A DNA stretch of 64,000 bases from assembly GCF_021228235.1 (NCBI RefSeq), contig NZ_JAJQRG010000001.1, positions 124,001 to 188,000 of the forward strand. Reading direction: 5' to 3'. This document shows positions 55,797-64,000 of the stretch, one piece after another (the stretch's first letter is position 1; each line of letters starts with the position of its first letter). Under the pieces are notes generated by a model, which searched no databases, had not been told where the DNA came from, and saw only the letters and a list, made by a program, of their open reading frames with translations. This DNA comes from Pseudophaeobacter flagellatus. Its GTDB lineage: Bacteria > Pseudomonadota > Alphaproteobacteria > Rhodobacterales > Rhodobacteraceae. A program made the position numbers and the translations under genes.

Positions 55797-56879
55797 ATGC
55801 TCTATTGGCTGACGGCCCTGTCGGATGGCGGTGACTTTTTCAACCTCTTCCGCTATATCACCTTCCGGGCAGGCGGCGCCTTCATGACCGCGCTTGTGTT
55901 TGGCTTCTTGTTCGGCAATCCGCTGATCAATGTGCTTCGCCGCCGTCAGGGCAAGGGGCAGCCGATCCGCGATGACGGCCCAGAGGCGCATATGGCCAAG
56001 GCCGGTACCCCGACCATGGGCGGGCTGCTGATTGTTGGCGCGGTTCTCAGTGCCACGCTGATCTGGGCGCGTCTGGATAATCCCTTTGTCTGGCTGGTGC
56101 TTTTTGTCACCATGTCCTTTGCCCTGATCGGCTTTGCCGATGACTATGCCAAGGTGTCAAAGCAGAATACGGCCGGGGTGTCCGGCAAGGTGCGGCTGCT
56201 GTTGGGGATCTTGATTGCGGTGATCGCGGCGGTCTGGGCCAGGGCCTATCACCCAGAGGCGCTGCAGAGCGAGCTGGCGCTGCCGGTGTTCAAGGATACC
56301 CTGCTGAACCTGGGGTATTTCTATGTGCCCTTTGTGATCTGCGTTATCGTGGGATCGGCCAATGCGGTGAACCTGACGGATGGTCTGGATGGGCTGGCCA
56401 TCATGCCGGTAATGATTGCGGCGGGCACCCTGGGGGTGATCGCCTATGCGGTGGGCCGGGTCGATTTCACTGACTATCTGGATGTGCACTATGTGCCCGG
56501 CACCGGCGAGATCCTGATCTTTACCGCAGCGCTGTTTGGCGGCGGCCTCGGCTTCTTGTGGTATAATGCGCCGCCTGCTGCCGTCTTTATGGGCGATACC
56601 GGATCGCTGGCCCTGGGGGGCGCGCTGGGGGCGATTGCGGTTGTCACCAAACATGAGCTGGTCTGGGCCATCGTTGGTGGGCTGTTTGTGCTGGAGGCGC
56701 TTTCTGTGATCCTGCAGGTGTTGTATTTCAAACGTACCGGTAAGCGGATTTTCCTGATGGCGCCAATCCACCACCACTATGAGAAAAAGGGCTGGGCAGA
56801 GCCGACAATTGTGATCCGGTTCTGGATCATTGCACTGATCCTGGCGATGGTCGGCCTGGCTACGCTCAAGGTGCGATAG
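55797..56879 (+). CDS. mraY: Phospho-MurNAc-pentapeptide transferase
   Basis: Makes lipid I on undecaprenyl phosphate. 360 residues, about ten membrane spans. Family motifs [44 protein letters not shown] and [14 protein letters not shown] are complete. Followed by an intrinsic terminator, so it may end a transcript. Confidence 0.97.
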   Translation: MLYWLTALSDGGDFFNLFRYITFRAGGAFMTALVFGFLFGNPLINVLRRRQGKGQPIRDDGPEAHMAKAGTPTMGGLLIVGAVLSATLIWARLDNPFVWLVLFVTMSFALIGFADDYAKVSKQNTAGVSGKVRLLLGILIAVIAAVWARAYHPEALQSELALPVFKDTLLNLGYFYVPFVICVIVGSANAVNLTDGLDGLAIMPVMIAAGTLGVIAYAVGRVDFTDYLDVHYVPGTGEILIFTAALFGGGLGFLWYNAPPAAVFMGDTGSLALGGALGAIAVVTKHELVWAIVGGLFVLEALSVILQVLYFKRTGKRIFLMAPIHHHYEKKGWAEPTIVIRFWIIALILAMVGLATLKVR

Positions 56880-56914
56880 GCCTTTGCAGGGTTTCCTGCT
56901 GCGTGATGGGACGT

Positions 56915-56939
56915 AAAAGGGGGCTGTGGCCTCCTTTTT
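56915..56939 (+). terminator. Intrinsic terminator after mraY
   Basis: AAAAGGGGGC pairs with GCCTCCTTTT (one G-U in RNA) around a TGTG loop; the U-rich arm ends in T5. 35 bases after the mraY stop. Confidence 0.7.
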
Positions 56940-57018
56940 CATGCGTGGCACCTAGCAACAAGGGCGGCGCTCCCGCCAATTTCGAGCGGCGCTGCCGCTC
57001 TGGCAATTGTTGGGGATG

Positions 57019-57041
57019 GCAGAGGCCCCTTGGGCCTCTGC
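57019..57041. repeat. 10-base perfect hairpin in the mraY-murD gap
   Basis: GCAGAGGCCC/GGGCCTCTGC with a 3-base loop. Another short inverted repeat (GAGCGG/CCGCTC) lies near 56984-57000. The 268-base gap has no gene but probably holds a murD promoter. Confidence 0.6.
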
Positions 57042-57147
57042 AGGGGGCGCATGGATGGAGGTTCTCGCCGAGCCTCTGACCTCTTGCAAGTGGGGGGGGG
57101 GCGGTGCACTGTGCGGCGCAAATTTGATCAATTAGGTGAGGTGGGCG

Positions 57148-58545
57148 ATGATCCCGGTTCAAGGGTTTGAAGGCGCAACTGTCGCCGTTTTGGGGTTGGG
57201 GCGGTCTGGTCTTGCCACGGCGCGGGCGCTGCTGGCGGGGGGCGCTACAGCGGTGTGCTGGGATGACCAGCCGCAGGCGCGCGCTGCCGCCGAGGCAGAG
57301 GGCTTTGAGCTGAGGGATCTGCATAGGAGCGGGGCCTTTGATGATGTCGCAGTGTTGATCACCTCGCCGGGCATCCCGCATCTTTACCCGCAGCCCAACC
57401 CGGTGATCCGTGCCGCTCTGGAGGCGGGGGTGCCGGTGGACAATGACATCGGACTTTTCTTTGCATCGTTGCCGGCCCAGGGATGGGATATGCTGGATCA
57501 GCCGCCCAAAGTGGTGGCGGTCACCGGATCCAACGGCAAATCAACCACGGTGGCGCTGTTGCATCACATTCTGGAGTCTGTCGGGCGTGACAGCCAGATG
57601 GCAGGCAATATTGGCCGCGGTGTGCTGGATATTGATCCACCGGGAAACGCCGGCATAGTGGTGCTGGAGCTATCCAGCTATCAGACAGAGCTGGCCCGGG
57701 CGCTGACCCCGGATGTGGCAATTTTGACCAATCTATCGCCCGATCACTTAGATCGCCATGCCGGGCTTGGGGGATATTTTGCCGCCAAACGTCGCCTGTT
57801 TGCCGAGGGCGGCCCGGATCGGGCCATTATCGGTGTTGATGAGGATGAGGGGCTGTTTCTGGCCGGGCAGATGGCGCAGGCGGCCAGCGATGACCGGGTA
57901 ATCCGGGTGGCCTCTGGGCGTAAGCTGACTGGGCCGGGCTGGCAGGTCTTTGCCCGCAAAGGTTTTCTCAGCGAGATGCGCAAGGGGCGTCAGGTGGCCT
58001 CGGTAGATTTGCGGCAGATCACCGGGCTGCCGGGTCAGCACAATCATCAGAATGCCTGTGCTGCCTATGCTGCGGCGCGGGTACTGGGGCTGGCGCCACG
58101 GGTGATTGAGGCGGCACTGGCCGATTATCCGGGCCTGCCGCATCGCAGCCAGACCATCGCCGAGGTGGCAGGCGTGCGTTATGTCAATGACAGCAAGGCC
58201 ACCAATCTGGACAGCGCTGCAAAAGCGCTGAGCGCTTTTAAGAACATTCGCTGGATCTGCGGCGGGTTGGAAAAAGAGGGTGGGCTGGCGGCGCTGGCTG
58301 GTCAAACTGGCGCGGTGCGCAAGGCCTATGTGATCGGCCGAGAGGCGGCGGGCTTTGCCCTGCAGCTGGCTGTCGAGGCCGAGGTTTGCACCACGATGGC
58401 CAGGGCGGTAGAGCGCGCCATGGCAGAGGCCGAGCCGGGGGACGTGGTTCTGTTGGCACCAGCGGCCGCCAGTTTTGATCAATATGACAATTTCGAGCAA
58501 CGTGGCGATGATTTCATTGCGCAGGTTACGGCGGGTCTGGGTTGA
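57148..58545 (+). CDS. murD: UDP-MurNAc-L-Ala:D-Glu ligase
   Basis: Adds D-glutamate to UDP-MurNAc-L-Ala. 465 residues; [25 protein letters not shown]-loop [33 protein letters not shown] and [21 protein letters not shown]. The start at 57148 has GAGGTGG ahead; GTG four codons earlier is the alternative. Unlike its neighbours it is separated from mraY by a terminator. Confidence 0.96.
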   Translation: MIPVQGFEGATVAVLGLGRSGLATARALLAGGATAVCWDDQPQARAAAEAEGFELRDLHRSGAFDDVAVLITSPGIPHLYPQPNPVIRAALEAGVPVDNDIGLFFASLPAQGWDMLDQPPKVVAVTGSNGKSTTVALLHHILESVGRDSQMAGNIGRGVLDIDPPGNAGIVVLELSSYQTELARALTPDVAILTNLSPDHLDRHAGLGGYFAAKRRLFAEGGPDRAIIGVDEDEGLFLAGQMAQAASDDRVIRVASGRKLTGPGWQVFARKGFLSEMRKGRQVASVDLRQITGLPGQHNHQNACAAYAAARVLGLAPRVIEAALADYPGLPHRSQTIAEVAGVRYVNDSKATNLDSAAKALSAFKNIRWICGGLEKEGGLAALAGQTGAVRKAYVIGREAAGFALQLAVEAEVCTTMARAVERAMAEAEPGDVVLLAPAAASFDQYDNFEQRGDDFIAQVTAGLG

Positions 58546-58669
58546 TCGCGGCGTGGTCGCGGTTTCGATTTGATCTGATCGCGGTGTGTGACAGCAAGAG
58601 TGTCAGGCTGCAGGTTCACCAAAACGGAAAACCGTTTCAGAGGCCTCCCCTGCCTTTTTCCCTGTGATC

Positions 58670-58762
58670 ACAGACCGCGCCACAGGGTCAAGACAAATAG
58701 CCGTCTCCCCTCAGGGCGGAGCCCCTCGGCGATTTGTCTTGACCCTGCAGCTTGCGGTCTGT
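58670..58762. repeat. 93-base interrupted long inverted repeat
   Basis: Outer arms ACAGACCGC/GCGGTCTGT and a perfect 16-base core (CAGGGTCAAGACAAAT at 58683-58698, complement at 58732-58747) around a central region with smaller repeats. It occupies the 284-base convergent gap between murD and the flavoprotein gene. Confidence 0.85.
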
Positions 58763-58829
58763 CCTGATCCGGGCACGGCAAGGGTGGCTCCGAAACGGAG
58801 GTTCAGATGTCGGATCCGCAGCGGCGGTG

Positions 58830-60011
58830 CTAGCGCCGGGCGGCGATGGCGCAGCCTGCGGCATGGCCCGAGGCCCAGGCCCACTGAAAGTTGTAGCCAC
58901 CCAGCCAGCCCGTGACATCCACGGCTTCGCCAATGGCATAGAGGCCCGGGCGGGATTTTGCCTGTAGGGTTTTGGAGGAGAGCGCATCGGTGTCGATACC
59001 GCCAAGCGTGACCTCGGCGGTGCGGTAGCCTTCGCTGCCGCCCGGGGTGAGCGCCCAGTGGGACAGCGCGGTGGTGAGGCTTTGTAAGGCGCTGTCGGAT
59101 TGGTCGGCCAGGCGACCTGAGATGTTGAATTCGGTGGCAAGGAAATCCACCAGGCGGCCCGGTAGGTGGCGGGCGAGTTCAGTGGTGAGGGCGCGGCGGC
59201 CCTGGGTCTGGCGCTGCTCGCGCAGCAGGGTAAAGAGGTCGATCTCGGGGATCAGGTCGAGGCTGATTGCTTCGCCTTCGTGCCAATAGGACGACAGTTG
59301 CAGCACCGATGGGCCGGAGAGGCCGCGATGGGTGAACAGCAGCGCTTCGTCAAAGCTGGCGCGGGGATTGGACAGGCGCGCGGGCAGGGCGGTGCCGGCC
59401 AGGGCGGTAAAGCGCCCCTCGGGAAAGGTGAAGGGCACCAGCCCGGGGCGCGTGTCGAGCACTGGTAGGTCAAACTGGCGGGCAATGTCATAGGCGAGGC
59501 CTGTGGCACCCATCTTGGGGATGCTTTTGCCGCCAGTGGCCAGCACCAGGTTTTTGCAGTCAATGCACTGCTGCGCCCCGTCACGCAGCAGCGTCAGCTG
59601 ATAGCCGTCGCCGCGCGCCTGCACCTGTTGCACTGTGGTCTGCAGCCAGAGCTCGGCGCCGACCTGGGCCATCTCGGCCACCAGCATGGCGACGATCTGC
59701 TTGGCGGACCCGTCGCAGAACAGCTGGCCCAGGGTTTTTTCATGCCAGGCGATGCCGTGGCGATCCACCAGCGAGATAAAATCCCATTGGGTATAGCGCG
59801 CCAAGGCGGATTTGCAGAAATGCGGGTTCTGCGACAGGTAGTTTTCCGGTGTGGTGTCCAGATTGGTGAAATTGCACCGGCCGCCGCCGGAGATGCGGAT
59901 TTTTTCGCCTGGCGCCTTGGCGTGATCTACCACCAGGCAATCGCCGCCCGCCTGGATGGCGCACATCATGCCGGCAGCGCCAGCCCCAAGAATCACGGTG
60001 TTTACATACAT
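58830..60011 (-). CDS. HI0933/BaiN-like NAD(P)/FAD-dependent oxidoreductase
   Basis: 393-residue flavoprotein. N-terminal Rossmann loop VNTVILGAGAAGMMCAIQAG, FAD-contact segment ISGGGRCNFTN, middle ATGGKSIPKMGATG and C-terminal GLYAIGEAVDVTGWLGGYNFQWAWASG. The family (TIGR00275-like) has no agreed role. It points against the dcw genes and separates murD from ftsW. The start at 60011 (MYVNTV) or three codons earlier both fit. Confidence 0.88.
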   Translation of the reverse strand: MYVNTVILGAGAAGMMCAIQAGGDCLVVDHAKAPGEKIRISGGGRCNFTNLDTTPENYLSQNPHFCKSALARYTQWDFISLVDRHGIAWHEKTLGQLFCDGSAKQIVAMLVAEMAQVGAELWLQTTVQQVQARGDGYQLTLLRDGAQQCIDCKNLVLATGGKSIPKMGATGLAYDIARQFDLPVLDTRPGLVPFTFPEGRFTALAGTALPARLSNPRASFDEALLFTHRGLSGPSVLQLSSYWHEGEAISLDLIPEIDLFTLLREQRQTQGRRALTTELARHLPGRLVDFLATEFNISGRLADQSDSALQSLTTALSHWALTPGGSEGYRTAEVTLGGIDTDALSSKTLQAKSRPGLYAIGEAVDVTGWLGGYNFQWAWASGHAAGCAIAARR

Positions 60012-60297
60012 GGACCGCATCCACCATGGATGCCCGAGCGGTGCAAGGGGCGCGGCGCGTCTGTTGACCTGCCTGTTGGTCCCTCCGTCGGCCCGTCGCT
60101 GGCCCGTCGGTTTACCTGTCTGGGTGCCTGGCTAGTGGCGGTCTGCTCTATGGGCGCTCGGTCTGCGGGTTGACTGGCGGCGATTTTGCCGCGCCGCGGG
60201 CATCAAGGGACTGGCCTGAACAGCGTTTTTCGGCTAGTCTGGCATCAATGACCCCAAAATGGGGCTTTCTCGAGGCAAAATTTCTGGCGGTGTTCCC

Positions 60298-61467
60298 ATG
60301 ACTGAGATGGTCTATGGCGCGGTTCCTGTATCCACAGGTGAACCGATCCTTCCCAAATGGTGGCGGACTCTGGACAAGTGGTCCATGTCCTGCATTCTGG
60401 CGCTCTTTGTCTTGGGGCTTTTACTGGGGCTTGCGGCCTCGGTGCCGCTGGCAGAGCGCAACGGATTTGACAATTTCCATTATGTGCAGCGCCAGGCCAT
60501 TTTTGGCACCACGGCGCTGACCGCGATGATCCTCACCTCGATGATGTCGCCGCAGCTGGTGCGACGGCTGGCGGTCATCGGCTTTATCTGTGCCTTTGTG
60601 GCCCTGGCCTTTCTGCCGGTTCTGGGCACCGATTTCGGCAAGGGGGCTGTGCGCTGGTATTCACTCGGCTTTGCATCCTTGCAGCCTTCGGAGTTTCTGA
60701 AGCCGGGATTTGTGGTGGTGGCGGCCTGGATGATTGCCTCGAGCCAGCAGATCAACGGACCGCCTGGTACCCTGATTTCCTTTGGGATCTGCATGGCAGT
60801 GGTGATGATGCTGGTGCTGCAGCCCGATTTTGGTCAGGCCTGTCTGATCCTGTTTGGCTGGGGCGTGATGTATTTTGTCGCTGGTGCGCCCATGCTGCTG
60901 CTGGTCGGCATGGCGGCGGTTGTGGTCATGGGGGGGGTCTTTGCCTATTCCAGTTCCGAACATTTCGCCCGCCGTATTGATGGGTTCTTGAACCCGGAAA
61001 TCGACCCGACCACCCAGATGGGCTATGCCACCAATGCGATCCGCGAAGGCGGGCTGTTTGGCGTCGGCGTCGGCGAAGGCCAGGTGAAGTGGTCGCTGCC
61101 GGATGCCCATACCGATTTCATCGTTGCGGTCGCAGCCGAAGAATACGGGCTTATCCTGGTGCTGGTGCTGATCGGGCTTTACGCCTTGGTGGTGGTGCGG
61201 TCGCTGTTTCGGCTGATGCGTGAGCGCGATATCTTTATCCGCCTTGCGGGCACTGGGCTTGTCTGCATGTTTGGCGTGCAGGCGATGATCAACATGGGGG
61301 TTGCGGTGCGGCTCTTGCCGGCCAAGGGTATGACGCTGCCCTTTGTCAGTTACGGCGGGTCTTCGCTGATCGCCGGCGGGATCGCGCTGGGGATGCTCTT
61401 GTCTTTTACCCGTGCAAGACCGCAGGGTGAGATCGCCGATTTCCTGCGCGGACGCGGGCGCGGCTGA
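60298..61467 (+). CDS. ftsW: Septal peptidoglycan polymerase FtsW
   Basis: SEDS-family glycosyltransferase of 389 residues, about ten membrane spans, working with FtsI. Signature segments: [51 protein letters not shown] (catalytic Asp) and [13 protein letters not shown]. The start at 60298 gives [10 protein letters not shown]; 13 more in-frame codons are less likely. Confidence 0.96.
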   Translation: MTEMVYGAVPVSTGEPILPKWWRTLDKWSMSCILALFVLGLLLGLAASVPLAERNGFDNFHYVQRQAIFGTTALTAMILTSMMSPQLVRRLAVIGFICAFVALAFLPVLGTDFGKGAVRWYSLGFASLQPSEFLKPGFVVVAAWMIASSQQINGPPGTLISFGICMAVVMMLVLQPDFGQACLILFGWGVMYFVAGAPMLLLVGMAAVVVMGGVFAYSSSEHFARRIDGFLNPEIDPTTQMGYATNAIREGGLFGVGVGEGQVKWSLPDAHTDFIVAVAAEEYGLILVLVLIGLYALVVVRSLFRLMRERDIFIRLAGTGLVCMFGVQAMINMGVAVRLLPAKGMTLPFVSYGGSSLIAGGIALGMLLSFTRARPQGEIADFLRGRGRG

Positions 61468-61535
61468 GCAAAGACCCAAGAGCTGGCCGCTGCCCGAGGT
61501 GGCGGACCAGCCGCAGATATAGAAGCGCGATTGAT

Positions 61536-62627
61536 ATGACACAGAAACTGCTGTTGATGGCCGCCGGTGGCACCGGTGGCCATATGTTTCCGGCCCAGGC
61601 CCTGGCCGAGGCCATGCTCCGCAAAGGCTGGCGGGTGAAACTGTCGACCGATGCACGTGGGGCGCGCTACACAGGCGGCTTTCCCCATAGTACTGAAATT
61701 TCCCAGGTGTCTTCGGCGACCTTTGCCCGGGGCGGGATCCTGGCCAAGGCACTGGTGGGGCCAAAGATTGCCGCTGGTGTTGTGTCGATGGCACTGCAGA
61801 TGCGCGGTGATCGCCCCGATGTGGTGATCGGCTTTGGTGGCTATCCGTCAATTCCAGCGCTGGGGGCGGCGACCCTGTTGAAACGCCCGCGGATGATCCA
61901 CGAACAAAACGGTGTGCTGGGCCGGGTGAACCAGCTGTTTGCCAGCCGCGTTGCCGGGGTTGCCTGCGGCACCTGGCCGACCAATCTGCCTGATACGGTA
62001 CCGCACGAACATGTGGGCAATCCGGTGCGCGCTGCAGTGATGGAACGCGCCGGTGCGGGCTATATCGCGCCGGGGGATTACCCGATGTCGATTCTGGTGA
62101 TGGGCGGCAGCCAGGGCGCGCGCATCCTGTCTGATGTGGTCCCGGCCGCCATTGCTGCCCTGCCAGAGGCCATGCGCAGGTTTCTGCGCATTTCGCATCA
62201 AGCCCGATCCGAAGACATGGAGCGGGTGCGCGCCTTTTATGACAGCCATGGCATCAGCGCCGATGTGCAGAGCTTCTTCAAGGATGTGCCCGCGCGTATG
62301 TCCGAAGCGCAGTTGGTGATCTCGCGCGCTGGGGCGTCTTCGGTGGCGGATATATCTGTCATTGGCCGCCCATCGATCCTGGTGCCCTATGCTGCGGCCA
62401 CTGGCGATCACCAAACCGCCAATGCCCGTGGGCTGGTTGATGCGGGTGGCGCCATTCTGATTCCGGAAAGCGCCCTTGACGTCGCATCGCTAACCGCGCA
62501 AATCAGCGCTGTTTTGAGCAACCCAGAAGCGGCACAGCAAATGTCGCTTGCCGCATTGAGCGCCGGTGTTCCCGATGCCACCCAAAGATTGGTGGCCCTG
62601 GTCGAGCAGCTGGCAGAGGAAGGATAA
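61536..62627 (+). CDS. murG: UDP-GlcNAc:lipid I transferase
   Basis: Adds GlcNAc to lipid I to form lipid II at the inner membrane. 363 residues, GT28 fold: [63 protein letters not shown] and [20 protein letters not shown]. 68 bases after ftsW. Confidence 0.97.
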   Translation: MTQKLLLMAAGGTGGHMFPAQALAEAMLRKGWRVKLSTDARGARYTGGFPHSTEISQVSSATFARGGILAKALVGPKIAAGVVSMALQMRGDRPDVVIGFGGYPSIPALGAATLLKRPRMIHEQNGVLGRVNQLFASRVAGVACGTWPTNLPDTVPHEHVGNPVRAAVMERAGAGYIAPGDYPMSILVMGGSQGARILSDVVPAAIAALPEAMRRFLRISHQARSEDMERVRAFYDSHGISADVQSFFKDVPARMSEAQLVISRAGASSVADISVIGRPSILVPYAAATGDHQTANARGLVDAGGAILIPESALDVASLTAQISAVLSNPEAAQQMSLAALSAGVPDATQRLVALVEQLAEEG

Positions 62628-62629
62628 GC

Positions 62630-64000
62630 ATGAACCCTGCAACCAAACTGCCCGGCGACGTTGGCCCCATTCATTTTGTCGGCATCGGCGGTATTGGCAT
62701 GTCCGGCATTGCCGAAGTGCTGCTGAACCTTGGCTATGTGGTGCAGGGCTCTGATCTGAAAAGCTCCAAGATCACCCAGCGGCTGGAAAAGCTGGGGGCT
62801 CTGGTCTTTGTCGGCCAAGAGACAAAAAACCTGGAAGGCGCTGCAGTGGTTGTGATCTCTTCTGCGATCAAGCCCGGCAACCCGGAACTGGACGAAGCGC
62901 GCCGTCGCGGGCTGCCGGTGGTGCGCCGTGCAGAAATGCTGGCGGAATTGATGCGGCTGAAATCCAATATTGCCATTGGTGGTACCCATGGCAAAACCAC
63001 CACCACCACCATGATGGCAGAGCTGATGGTCGCGGGAAAATTCGATCCCACCGTGGTCAATGGCGGTATCATTCATGCCTATGGGTCCAATGCCCGCATG
63101 GGGCAGGGCGAATGGATGGTGGTCGAGGCGGATGAAAGCGACGGCACCTTCAACCGTCTGCCGGCCACTATCGCCGTGGTCACCAATATCGACCCCGAGC
63201 ACATGGAGCACTGGGGTGATTTTGATACCCTGCGCGATGGCTTTTACGAATTTGTCTCTAACATTCCCTTTTACGGCGTTGCGGTCTGCTGCACCGATCA
63301 CGCCGAGGTGCAGGCGCTGGTTGGGCGCATTACCGACCGCCGGGTGGTGACCTATGGGTTCAACGCCCAGGCCGATGTGCGCGCCATCAATCTGACCTAT
63401 AAGGCAGGGATTGCGCATTTTGACATTCACCTGCAGGCCGAAGACCGGATGATCGAGGGCTGCAGCCTGCCGATGCCGGGGGATCACAATGTTTCCAACG
63501 CGCTCTCTGCTGTGGCGGTGGCGCGGCATCTGGGCATGAACAGCAGCGAAATCCGCGAAGCGCTGGCCAATTTTGGCGGCGTCAATCGCCGCTTTACCAA
63601 GGTCGGAGAGGTAGACGGCGTCACCATCATTGATGACTATGGCCACCACCCGGTAGAGATTGCGGCGGTGCTGAAGGCGGCACGTCAGGCCATCGCCGAT
63701 ACCCCAGGCGCGCAGGTGATAGCGGTGCATCAGCCGCACCGCTATTCGCGCCTGGCTGATCTTTTCGAAGATTTCTGCCTTTGCTTCAACGAGGCCGATG
63801 TGGTTGCCATCGCCGAGGTTTTTGCCGCCGGCGAAGACCCGATCCCCGGTGCCAGCCGCGACGATCTGGTGGCGGGGATGATCCGCCATGGGCACCGTCA
63901 CGCCCAGGCACTGCTGAGCGAGGACGACCTGGAAAGCCTGGTGCGCGAGAAGGCCCGTCCAGGGGATATGGTGGTCTGTCTGGGGGCGGGCACCATCAGC
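62630..64000 (+). CDS. murC: UDP-MurNAc:L-alanine ligase, 3' end cut by window
   Basis: First amino-acid addition to UDP-MurNAc. 457 codons are visible of about 470; the frame is still open at 64000. [17 protein letters not shown]-loop [37 protein letters not shown] and [16 protein letters not shown] are present. It starts 2 bases after the murG stop with AGGAAGGA ahead. Confidence 0.97.
   Translation, partial: MNPATKLPGDVGPIHFVGIGGIGMSGIAEVLLNLGYVVQGSDLKSSKITQRLEKLGALVFVGQETKNLEGAAVVVISSAIKPGNPELDEARRRGLPVVRRAEMLAELMRLKSNIAIGGTHGKTTTTTMMAELMVAGKFDPTVVNGGIIHAYGSNARMGQGEWMVVEADESDGTFNRLPATIAVVTNIDPEHMEHWGDFDTLRDGFYEFVSNIPFYGVAVCCTDHAEVQALVGRITDRRVVTYGFNAQADVRAINLTYKAGIAHFDIHLQAEDRMIEGCSLPMPGDHNVSNALSAVAVARHLGMNSSEIREALANFGGVNRRFTKVGEVDGVTIIDDYGHHPVEIAAVLKAARQAIADTPGAQVIAVHQPHRYSRLADLFEDFCLCFNEADVVAIAEVFAAGEDPIPGASRDDLVAGMIRHGHRHAQALLSEDDLESLVREKARPGDMVVCLGAGTIS

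Overview
The window is high-GC alphaproteobacterial DNA, most likely from a marine Rhodobacteraceae (Roseobacter group) chromosome. Three things point there: the dcw cluster is preceded by a long leader RNA with a strong terminator (UpsM-like), a DUF1127 gene is followed by four CCUCCUCCC hairpins (CcsR/'cuckoo' RNAs), and BioR, TPP-riboswitch and GAAC-N7-GAAC LexA signals of alphaproteobacterial type are present. No rRNA, IS element, integrase, prophage or CRISPR array was seen.

Layout. 1-2805 (minus): an importer for a sugar (substrate-binding protein and two permeases, the last cut by the window edge), divergent from an OmpR-type two-component pair (3153-5383), then an orphan CHASE/PAS hybrid histidine kinase (5617-8142). 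8186-14213 (minus): thiCOSGEFD, a tightly overlapping thiamine operon behind a TPP riboswitch. 14659-18816 (plus): bioBFDA, divergent from thiC, with two BioR boxes. 19239-23318: a quaternary-amine type (betaine/choline/TMAO) ABC importer with a double-length fused permease. 23452-26943: small genes, tRNA-Tyr and rlmB. 27202-33429 (minus): the histidine genes hisB, hisH, hisA, hisF, hisE, interrupted by a TetR/DUF2306 pair, a WGR-domain gene, a DUF2147 gene and a DUF2867 gene. 33608-35280: a stand-alone Lrp ligand domain and a class III aminotransferase. 35590-38150: three identical tRNA-Gly(GCC) genes enclosing a complete type II restriction-modification system whose nuclease resembles NaeI. 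38610-43490: pyruvate carboxylase and an FMN alpha-hydroxy-acid dehydrogenase. 43650-46025: uvrD with a SOS box. 46387-46801 (minus): DUF1127 plus four cuckoo RNAs. 47126-48253: mrp. 48905-64000: an UpsM-like leader RNA and the dcw cluster mraZ-rsmH-ftsL-ftsI-murE-murF-mraY-murD-(opposed flavoprotein)-ftsW-murG-murC, with murC running off the end.

How it fits together. Most of the window is core metabolism and cell-wall biosynthesis, with many 1-4 base ATGA/GTGA overlaps showing translational coupling. The regulatory layer is rich: metabolite-sensing RNA (TPP), repressor boxes (BioR, a TetR palindrome pair, LexA), phased repeats next to a response regulator, an attenuator-like stem-loop inside the sugar operon, DnaA-box-like sites and an sRNA-type leader ahead of dcw, and stress-type sRNAs with a small arginine-rich protein. 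The clearest accessory region is the NaeI-like restriction system between duplicated tRNA-Gly genes. All family assignments come from reading the translated sequence; no database search was run.
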